Source: Saccoglossus kowalevskii
Taxonomy: Eukaryota > Hemichordata > Enteropneusta > Harrimaniidae
DNA: 41,218 bases
Direction: 5' to 3'
NCBI RefSeq assembly: GCF_000003605.2
Contig: NW_003149267.1
Span: 595,662-636,879, forward strand
The position numbers and the translations under genes are program-made. This document shows positions 11,620 through 21,018 of this stretch, piece by piece (within the stretch, counting starts at the first letter, position 1; the number at the start of each line of letters is the position of its first letter). A model generated the notes under the pieces. It saw only the letters and a list, made by a program, of their open reading frames with translations. It was not told the origin of the DNA and ran no database searches.

Positions 11620-14600
11620 ATGGCAGGGGAAACAATTCAACAATGGTTCTCGGATATCGACATCAACTACGACTCTATCCCGTTTATTGTATACTCCGTA
11701 CTCATAATATCGGTAATATCACTGGTAGCCATATGGTGGTTGCTCCGTATCACCGATCTACCACCTGGACCACAAAATGGTCCAATCACGTGGATTAAGC
11801 TTACGTTTAGTAAGAAATACGCCAATAATCGATTTAATGATTGGTGTAAAGAGTACGGCGATCTATTCAGAGTACGCATGGGAACCAAACACGTGGTCGT
11901 ACTAAACAGCGTCGATGTAATCAAGGAATGCTACATAAAACACCAAGATGCGTTTTCAGATAGACCCAAATGGTGGCCAGCTACACGCCTCAATCAAGGA
12001 CTAGGTAAGAATAACCCGTCATATATAACATACTTAAATCTAATAGATATACGCAATAAATAGTATAATCAAAGATATACGAGACGAGATAAGTCAATTA
12101 AGTATTACAATCTTATGGTAATAGGATATTTTTCTAATTTCACATAGAAAAAATAAAAAAATAAAACAATTGTCAAACTACAAATAATTCCATTAATAAA
12201 AGAATAATTTTGTTTTATAGAATATATTTAAGTTTAACAAATTTTTAAATATAGTTGAAAGCGACATCGCGTTTTAACGGATGCATGGCATAAATCGGCA
12301 AACGACCGGAAGAAAGCTGCAAAGACTCATGGGTGATGGGTACTAGTATTACCAATCGGGAAGGTCTTCCAGGATACATGTTAATAAATAAATGTGCATG
12401 AAAACATTCATGTCTTTATGAAATTCACAGTAAATTTTTAATAATGCAAATAAATCAGTTTAGATATGACTTATTATTTCTTTGTACATATAGGCAATTA
12501 GTTTTGTCAATACCGTGTAATTACTTGTGTCGACTAGCTTCATAAACATTGTAGTTTTTACGATAGATAATACAACCATTTAAGACAAGATGTATTCTCT
12601 TTATCTTGATTCTGTATACAGTTCAAATTATGCGATAATAGGAACCTTGTTTTCTATATTATTACATTCTGTACATTTATATTTTATTTATATTCGTATC
12701 TAACTTTCAGCTCTAGGAACCAGGCCTTATGGAAAGGCATGGATGCGACAACGTGCTTTCACCTCGAATGTTTATCGAAACTCTGGACAAAGTAGAAACG
12801 TCACATTGGAAGAATCCATTCAACAAGAGGTAGTCAATTTCATTGGTGCTTTGAAGAAAATGAGAGGGGAAGCTTTTCATCCAAATCAACTTTTTTGGAA
12901 GCCGTCTGTTAACGTCATTAGTAATATTATGTTCAACAATCAGTTTGATTACCGAAATTATTTTTTTGAGAAAATCATACAAAGATTGAATGAATTTGAC
13001 GTAGAACTGAAACGCAGTGAACCAATCTTTACCTATATCCCGTGCATGTGGTACTTCATGCGAAGCAGAAAAAACGCGTTAAAAGTATCTTATAATAATC
13101 TGACCGACTCCTTTTCCAAGATCATTGAACAACAAAGAAGTACATATCACAATGACGTCATCCGACATGGTTTTGATATGTTCTACCGTGAAGTTAAAAA
13201 GAAAGAGAACAGAGAAAGAAGTGTGTTCGAATCAGACAGACGATACAACGACAGCTTTCTCCATTCATTTGTCGAGCAATTCTACACCGGCGCTACACCG
13301 ATGGCGAAGGCAATGGAGAATATTTTTATGCAAGTGGCACAGCGACCGGAATTACAAGAAAAGATTGCCAAGGAAGTAAAAGAAGCCGTGGGTCAAGATA
13401 AAACACCAACTGTGGACGATCTGGACAATTTACCGTTGACCAATGCAACTGTACTGGAAATCTTAAGATGCTATCCCGTAGAAAGTTACTGCTGGCCAAG
13501 ACATGCAAATCAGTCAATACCTATGAATGAATGCACCATTCCCAAGGGTGACGTCATTTTAGCTAATTTGAATGGTATCCTTAGAGATCCGAGATACTGG
13601 AAGAACCCGGATGAGTTCGACCCCAACAGACACATTGATAAGACTTCCGGTAAACTGGACGTCAACCAAGCATTATTGCCGTGGTCTATAGGTAAGTTAT
13701 TGTTGTAGTCTGTGATAGTTCAATTTGACATTGGTACATTTTATGCTATGATCATGCGCAAAATGTCGGATAATATTTTCAGATTTACCTTCATTCGCCA
13801 TTGTTCAGAATAACTTTGAAACAGAGGCGATTATTTGTGAATCTTACTGTCAGAACAGTACCACGATAAAATAGAAATCACTAAAAATTGAACTTTTAGC
13901 TCATGCTAGTATTTCCCTACCCCAGACCATTTGTCCCGGTGTTATCGCTATCGCCACACGAGACTCCAGCTTGTCTCCTATACAATTTGACTGCGCACAT
14001 CCAGAAAGTAGATGTAGCTGTGATTGGTGGAATACTAATGAGTTGAATGTCAATCAAACGCCCACACTATCTAGTAAACAAAGTCACGTGACACGCGCCA
14101 TTTTAGTTTTGATTAGTTCATCGGATCGGAGTGGTCGGGCAGGCGATTTCAAGGCAGCACGCTTAACCCTTTCGTTCACAGGTTGGGAGATATTAGAATG
14201 ACTGACAATTTCACGCCACTGTTTTACATTATTGGCGGATTTTTCTGCGCTATCAATCTTTCTCTTACAAACTAGACATAGATGAGACGACAGAGTCGCT
14301 CCTTTCACAACGTCGCACTGGATCAAATTGGAAAGACGATTTCCATAAGTTATCCCTCCTGCTTTTCCTGGCTTGAATAAATTCACACACGACTTTAACT
14401 GTCCACAAACTCGAAGACTACACGAACACAGTCTACAATAGTCGTCCGCAACAATATGTATGTATTTCTTCGGTGTACTGATGCACGAATGCACCGTGAC
14501 ACGGTGTTTCTCGGGTGTCGCCGGCGCAATTTTTCACCCAACTCGCGATTCTGTTTTGCAACATTTTATCAATATTCCCTTTGACAAAATCGCCGACAAA

Positions 14601-16095
14601 AGCACAGCTTTGCTGATCTTTTGTTCTATAATTCTTAATGCAAACACCGACCCTAGTAGTAATTAGTAACGTCGCTTAGTACATATGAACGGTCGTCATT
14701 GCAAATCGAACATCCTTTTGAAATTTGGACGTCGGGCAGGCGATTTCAAGGCACCGCACTTAAATATTAGCAACATATTTTTCTGAGCGGTTGTTTATTC
14801 TCTTTCAACGAGACATAAATGTGACGACATAGTCGATCCCTTATCCACCGCTAAGAANNNNNNNNNNNNNNNNNNNNNNNNNNNNNNNNNNNNNNNNNNN
14901 NNNNNNNNNNNNNNNNNNNNNNNNNNNNNNNNNNNNNNNNNNNNNNNNNNNNNNNNNNNNNNNNNNNNNNNNNNNNNNNNNNNNNNNNNNNNNNNNNNNN
15001 NNNNNNNNNNNNNNNNNNNNNNNNNNNNNNNNNNNNNNNNNNNNNNNNNNNNNNNNNNNNNNNNNNNNNNNNNNNNNNNNNNNNNNNNNNNNNNNNNNNN
15101 NNNNNNNNNNNNNNNNNNNNNNNNNNNNNNNNNNNNNNNNNNNNNNNNNNNTAAATTATTTCACACAATGCTCACAATGCTCCCAAATAAAGATCGTTAA
15201 TGAGGTTAAAGTTCAACTTTAGCACTTATATATTTACATTTCATTACTAAAACATTTTCTGCATTTCCGATAACTTCTATATTTCGCCTAAAAGCCAATC
15301 GGGCGTGTAGCTTAACGGTGCAGATAAAACTGCGACCAATAATACTTTACAATGTTGTTAAACAAAAAATAATTAATTATAAATAGTTCACAGATCAAAT
15401 GTTTCATATATTTTGATCACAACATTACGAAAAGGCGGAAAAGTTTATGAAACTTGAAACGGACAACAATTATTTGATTTTTTTTTTCACCACTTTAAAG
15501 ATTGTTTATACGCAATACTCACATTTTGTCAACAGGACCACGTAAATGTGTTGGCGAGATAGTTGCCAGGACAACGATGGTAATTATGTTGGCGGCTGTA
15601 ATTCAGAAGTTTGAGATCCGACCACCGAAAGAAGGTTGCTTCCGATATGTAATGAACGGTTTCAAATCAGCAGTCCTTCGCTGTAAAAGAAAAGTCACTA
15701 AAATATGCGCCCTCGCGAGGGTGATTGAGGAGAATGGTAAACAAATAGATAAAGAACCAAGTGATGCAAGTGTCATTGTAAAGAATTCTGATGAGGAACT
15801 TGAGAAGATAAAACAGTTACAAGATGCTGCTAGCGAGAGTCAGAAATTGAATACTGAGGGGGCAGACAATGCGAAAGATGGCGCGGAGTCACGTGACAAC
15901 GAAACGTTGGATGTGAAGAAAGTTGAAAAGTTGGCAAACGGAGAAGATGAAAATATACCAGGGGAATCAGATAGCGCAGAGTTAACTGAAAATCAGACTG
16001 CAGAGAACGAAACAACTACAGAACCAATCCAAAAATGTGAAGAGACGACCGATGAATACATTGAACGAAAAGGATGGAGATGTGACGTGATGTGA
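11620..16095 (+). CDS. Cytochrome P450, divergent, with long acidic tail and CaaX-like end
   Basis: Exons 11620-12004, 12711-13691 and 15536-16095 join in phase (1,1) to 641 residues; most P450s are about 500. A hydrophobic anchor (about 20-43) and hinge LPPGP place it on the ER membrane. P450 landmarks: RPYGKAWMRQR (helix C), EILR for the ExxR motif (E378, R381), PRH, FDPNRH, and heme loop WSIGPRKCVGE with C460. Three oddities are visible. The I-helix reads YTGATPMAKA (T321-P325) where the family has AGxxTT, so the acid and the oxygen-activating Thr are missing. The usual Phe of FxxGxRxCxG is Trp. After the catalytic domain (about 505 onward) comes a roughly 135-residue E/D/K/N-rich tail ending C638-D-V-M, a possible prenylation signal. 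It looks CYP1/2-like in overall style, but I cannot name the family. Intron 2 contains an antisense zinc-finger ORF and a gap. The exon joins leave no stop. Confidence 0.93.
12005..12710 (+). other. P450 intron 1
   Basis: AT-rich intron with donor G|GTAAGA and acceptor TAACTTTCAG. No other gene or repeat is recognised in it. Confidence 0.8.
14084..14494 (-). CDS. ZAD-like C2C2 zinc-finger ORF, intronless, antisense in P450 intron 2
   Basis: An uninterrupted 136-residue frame. It has a Cys pair C20-x2-C23 (DDYCRLCSCSL), a conserved-looking stretch CVNLFKPGKAGG, then LIQCDVVKGATLSSHLC with a second pair C73-x2-C76 (HLCLVCKRK), and a helical segment KIDSAEKSANNVKQWREI. This spacing resembles the ZAD-type N-terminal zinc domains that mediate dimerisation in arthropod zinc-finger factors and that recur as large families in marine invertebrates. 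No C2H2 fingers follow; the frame stops after KTKMARVT. A decayed second copy follows at 14731-14857 and enters the assembly gap. It could be a retrocopy, a first exon whose partners I cannot see, or a small standalone gene. Confidence 0.5.
   Translation of the reverse strand: MHSCISTPKKYIHIVADDYCRLCSCSLRVCGQLKSCVNLFKPGKAGGITYGNRLSNLIQCDVVKGATLSSHLCLVCKRKIDSAEKSANNVKQWREIVSHSNISQPVNERVKRAALKSPARPLRSDELIKTKMARVT
14731..14857 (-). pseudogene. Decayed second copy of the ZAD-like sequence, cut by the assembly gap
   Basis: It shares a 23-bp identical run at 14731-14753 with 14134-14156. Further on, 14786-14842 aligns with 14247-14306 (AGACATA-ATG-GACGACA-AGTCG) with many changes and a deletion between the two blocks. 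It continues into the N run, so its full extent is unknown. Confidence 0.6.
14858..15151. other. Assembly gap (294 N)
   Basis: A run of N inside P450 intron 2, directly after the duplicated zinc-finger fragment, which suggests a repeat-caused assembly break. Open frames across it are artefacts. Confidence 0.99.
15301..15335 (+). repeat. tRNA-like SINE head fragment (box A only)
   Basis: TAGCTTAACGG at 15308-15318 fits the tRNA promoter box A consensus exactly, within GGGCGTGTAGCTTAACGGTG. No box B follows, so at most this is a truncated tRNA-derived SINE. Confidence 0.3.
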
Positions 16096-16195
16096 ATGGC
16101 GTGACGTCATGATGTGAGACACGGCATGACGTAATGTGTCATGGCGTGGCATAGTGAGACGTGACGTGCATGTCGTCATGTCGTGTGATGTGATG
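16078..16195 (+). repeat. TGACG/TGATG-rich low-complexity tract over the P450 stop codon
   Basis: The units TGACGT, ATGATG and GTGACG recur irregularly. The tract includes a perfect palindromic CRE core TGACGTCA at 16102-16109. The last codons of the P450 (TGT GAC GTG ATG TGA) are part of it, so the coding end may have arisen by repeat slippage. A regulatory role of the CRE is not shown. Confidence 0.6.
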
Positions 16196-17040
16196 TATTT
16201 GTTTTAAATTATCGTTTAGGTATAGTGGTATTGTATTTATCCCATATATCATAAAAACGTGGGATAAAACAATGTAAATAATTGTCGATATCGCCATAAT
16301 TTGCAATGCAAATCCTAGTAACTTGATTGGTCCATGACATCTTACTAACAATCTTCAAAATACATACAATATCTTAATTTGTTGATTGTTTTACACTAGA
16401 TTTCCTGATTTATTTTCACGAATTATAGATATTGGAATATTTCTGGTAGTTACAGATGTCAGTTAAAATGTGTCTTATAAATCCTCATATACACAAATCA
16501 CTATTTACAACTCCACGAACTTGAACTTGTCTTGCACTGCAAGTTTATTTCACCAATGTCTAGCTTCCAAGGACTGTTTGAAGGCCATTAATCAAATTTA
16601 CTCAAAAATTAGTAATAATATGAGGTTATTACATCATGGGAATGCCGAAATCCATTTTTTTTGTATATGGTAGGCTGAAAATAACCCGTAAAATACCGCA
16701 AAATTACGGCACGCTGTGACAGAGTTATAATAATTAGTAAATATCCCCGAAAGCGTAAATTAAATTTAAACATATTTGACCGCGTGAAGATAAACTGAAT
16801 AGGTATTCACCGACAAGCGATCATTTACGCAAATGCGACAGGACTCTCTACGAAGTCGATGTGAAACGGATATTCAAATTCATGACCCCAAAATATTAAA
16901 TTCATTGAATTATTCATTTATTTATTATGTTTAGTTAGTATGATTCGGGAGGTAATAATGTAGTCTTTGTTGTATGGAATTTTATATTGTAGTTGATTTA
17001 CATTGCGACGTTACACTGACTGAGTTAAGATATGGTGTAA
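16196..17040. other. Intergenic, nothing recognised
   Basis: AT-rich sequence downstream of the P450. No exon, RNA gene or clear repeat is seen. Confidence 0.5.
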
Positions 17041-17062
17041 TTGATGTCTTTTTCAACTTTGT

Positions 17063-17200
17063 TTAAAGGGCGGTGGTCTTCGCGCTGCGTCGTGCTAGAT
17101 ATGGAACACATAGCCACAACTCGTGTAATGTACACTGTTTATACGAAATTCGTACGCACACTACGCGACGACAATCGTCACCATTTACGTTTATCACCAT
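17063..17200 (+). repeat. GC-rich dispersed repeat, family D copy 1
   Basis: It starts TTTAAAGGGCGGTGGTC. The following sequence (TATGG-AC-CATAGC, GTGTAA-TACA-TGTTTAT, GAAATTCG-AC) aligns over about 110 bp with 39103-39219, which ends with the complementary GACCACCGCGCTTTAA. This looks like an old non-autonomous element with TTAA-type ends; divergence is high. Confidence 0.5.
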
Positions 17201-17218
17201 TTACATTATCTATGTTAA

Positions 17219-17368
17219 AGCGGGAGGGCCGTCACATGCGCACGCGCGGGAATTGAGTCCCATGCGATGATAACAACACACGCTAAAACGCAAAGGCTCA
17301 TGGGTAGACGCTTGTTTGTAAACAATGATACGCCATCTGACGCATGCGCATGTGACGACTCCCCCGCT
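17219..17368 (+). mobile_element. MITE family C, copy 2 (150 bp)
   Basis: Same ends as 9812-9968 and the same internal landmarks (GAGTCCCA, CAAAGGCTCATGGG, TTGTTTGTAAACAATGA). Flanked by TTAA at 17215-17218 and TTGA at 17369-17372 (one mutation). It sits just after a family D repeat. Confidence 0.82.
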
Positions 17369-17372
17369 TTGA

Positions 17373-20139
17373 AAAAGTATTTTATCAAACAGTAGTATTT
17401 ATCAAAATTTTCTAATAACTCGTAACAAGTGCCCATTTTATAACTATATATATGATACTGTAGGTAACCAAACGAAATATTGAGATATAATGTAAAAAGT
17501 TTTTCAAAAGAAACACAAAAGTTTGAGGACAGCATATTTCAATTTTTCGAATGCTGTGCACGGGGATACTAATTATTTATGATTAAGTTTGAGGTATACT
17601 ATGGTAGAATTTTATTTGTTAATTATGGTTGATATGCGCCATGAATATCGTGTTTTTACAGTCGTGGTGGAAGATTATATTAATGTAAATACTTAAACGT
17701 ATATCGTAATTGTGGCATTTGGTGTACGCTGTTTTGTAACTGTTGTTTGTGTCAATTGTGGTTTAGGTATATTATATTAAGGTAATTATATTCTGTGTCA
17801 ATTATGGTTGGAAATGGAATGTATTGAAATGTAACTATCGTATTCGAATTAAAGTACCTTGATATGATACGAAATATATACTGATATGTAAATATTGTAA
17901 GTTATATACATAGTCACGCGTTCAATGAGAAATGCTGGTATAATGACATGACAAGTTGTGACAGGTCACTGGATAGTCTGTATATAGAGCAATCTATATT
18001 TGGCACAATAATTACATCCGGGTATTACATCCACCGACATTGCGTGTAGTCGCGTTTTATTTATATGCTACCATTTACATTACACTTACACTCACCATTA
18101 AAGAGAACTTTTATTCATTACGTTATTAAATGTTCAAGTTGAAAGCCCCACGCCTTATATAGTTGTATTATTTCTATTTTCGTGCAAGTATGCTTCACCA
18201 AATTAATGTTTTTCCTCATAATTTAAAGAGTCGTCAGTGTTGGTTGGTAGTGCGATAGTTCAGTATGTACTAGTTTATCGTCGCTGCCAATGATACGTAA
18301 CATCAGGCCAAGGTCTGACAATTAGTGTCTTATGGAAATAAAATAATAAATTGGGAATTAAAAACACTGGCAGAGAAGTGTAATTCCTGTTAAGTAGTAA
18401 TTATCATATTTCACCAAGAGTGGGCGCTGTACCCACACAGTAGTTGTAATGAAAAGTTTGGTTCATATCCCATCCAATGAACGCACGTCCAAATAATATT
18501 ATACAAACCATAAATGGGAGCGTCACGCTACATCACTGAATGCGTAGTGGTAAACATTTCTGCATTACAATCCCGCGTCCTCTGTTGAATTTGACAGTTT
18601 CTGTCTTTAGATGGGATATGTCGTCTGACCAAATTATTTATTATTTTTTTTAATATACTACCTCTGAAGAAAACCTGCTCTCTATTGTTTAAATATGGAC
18701 AATAATCCAGAGTGTTTTTATTCACCGCAGAGTAATATAGCACTGTTCAACAGAAATGTTTTCTGTTTTATAAGCTAATACAAACTTCACTCTAACGTCA
18801 GTTTATTGGAAATATTTTATTAGTTACGTTTCGGGTCAATTTATCAAACCATTTATCAAATCACTGACTGTAAGATAAATACAAAAACAATATAAGTTAT
18901 ATATATGTAAAACGGTAATACAACATGAAGGACTCACCATATTGAAATAAACATGCATAGTCAATGCAGATAGAGGCGAGACAGACCTAAGGTAAGAGCA
19001 TCGGAGATCGTGGATCAGCATCGACTCAGCCAAAAACAGGATGATGAGACAAAGCAAATGTAAAAAAGGATCTCGAAAATCCCACATCACAATACAGGAA
19101 GATTTTATAATAATGGTTTTATCACCGTGTTACACAATCTGTGCAGTTTGTATTTCATATCACACCTTACCATTAGTGTATTATTTTACTCCTCTTGAGA
19201 ATATTTATTGATCCGTCAACCAGTACTCACTGATGTCACAGTTCTAGGGGACCACTTTTTCCATATCACTATTCATACTGTTTTTATAAGACATTATCTT
19301 AACTTGGTCTGCGCATGTCACTGAATCGTGCTCCAGTAACATCATGTATCATTGCTCAGGGAAATCACACACAATACAACACTGATGACTAAGTGTTATC
19401 TATAGATTAGATTACTAATTTTTCCATAATTCAGACCTCTTAGAATGCCAGAGGAATGTGTAAAGACAACAATGAAGGAGTCCAGACATACACATGAATT
19501 GGAGGTAAATCAAATCAGACTTTATTCGGTCATAGAAAAACATAGTTTATGGTATCTACTGTGGTTACATAGTTTCTTAACTTGTGCAATAATACTATAA
19601 TTTTGGGTATATAAAAAAGTTTTTTGGCAATTTTTAGGACAGGTAATTTTTTATCCTTTAGTATTCATTAATTGTTTGGCACTGTTCGGGAACCCTTTCT
19701 TAGTAACCTCATATGGTATCTCTGTACCTTTCATCAAGACATCGAAACTTTTGAAATTCCATGTGTTACAGGCTTGAGCTTAGTAATCGAAATTCGTTTG
19801 GGTGTTTCGCACTCGTCCGGCGTTTCGAAATTGTTCAGAGTTTCGTTAGTCAGTTTTGTTTTGTATAAATTGTCGCAAATTTGCACAAATTTGTTATGTA
19901 TAGGTCACCGCTGAACAGACTGAATTGTCAACTTAATTCAGACATGCTATATTCAACAGATTGTATGTAGCATGTCTGTAGTTTGGTCGTTGCTAGAAAA
20001 CAAAGACAGATAATTAAAAACTAATCGCGATCTTCTAGCCTACAGAATTGTAATAGTAAACAAGTCACAATATGAATTTTGCTTTCAGCAAATCCATTTG
20101 ACAAAAGATGATTGGCATATGCACTAGCCTTTTCACCTA
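17373..20139. other. Long intergenic stretch, no gene recognised
   Basis: AT-rich, with short frames on both strands that show no domain. One segment, 19435-19504 (+), could be read as a small exon with acceptor AATTCAG and donor GAG|GTAAAT, but it has no recognisable partner or homology. Confidence 0.45.
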
Positions 20140-20266
20140 CTGTAAACAACTTCATTTTAGCTGGAATTGTTTTGTATGGAATTTAATTTCACTGATTCTT
20201 GATAACTTGAATGTAAAATACAGAAAAGAAGGTATATTCACTGGATTTGATTTGTACTGAATCGCC
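20140..20266 (+). mobile_element. MITE family A, degraded and truncated copy
   Basis: It begins CTGTAAACAACTTCATTTTA after TA at 20138-20139 and follows family A order: GCTGGAATT, GGAATTTAATTTCACTGATT, TATATTCACTGGATTT. The right end is lost. Confidence 0.6.
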
Positions 20267-21018
20267 TCTTTAAATTTTATCTAACCAGATTGTTTAAGTA
20301 ACATTTAAAGATTTCTCCCCTGTTGCTTTCCTAAATGAATTCTAATGACTTTGGTGTTATACTATTTTTACCCAACATGTGAAGGGAATTGCTCTCTAAC
20401 TGTATCGATGCGTTGAATTCTTGATTCCAAATCGGACTTCACTTGTTATTTATAATTGTTAAGTTTTTATCAGGGATGACATTAGTTCTTTATCCAACTC
20501 TTGGGTAAGTAAATTTAGCCTATAAAACAATGCATACACTATCACAGCACGAACACCCTGTTCTCAAACATCTACCAGTATATAAAAAGGCAATATGAAC
20601 GAAAATGAAAAACAGGATAAACATACGAAGACTAAATAATTTACATATTATTTTCAGACTGCATCTGAACGGGGACTACTCTGATCCATTTGCATCTTTA
20701 AATTTACCGTATGTAAAATGTAAAAAAAATAACTGTAAATCGACAGCAGTGGTTTCCTATTCGTTATTAAACTTCTAACTAATGATACTACTTGAACACT
20801 GTATATTAGTGAATTAAAACCATAAACCATTTTGCAACCATAAACCAACTTGATGCATGAAAGCAAGATTGGTCAATACTAAGTCAAGCCAATTAGCTGC
20901 CACCAGTTTTCACTCCACCAAGTACCGTATCCGGATAGTTTGGAATCTGTGATGAGAGTATAATTGTCATAGTTAGTAGTCTATTACAAATAACAACACC
21001 AATTCCATGTAATGGTAT

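Noticed and set aside
18836-19504. Possible small gene: minus frame 18836-19090 and plus exon 19435-19504
   Set aside because: Splice-like borders exist, but no domain, partner exons or signal peptide pattern was convincing.
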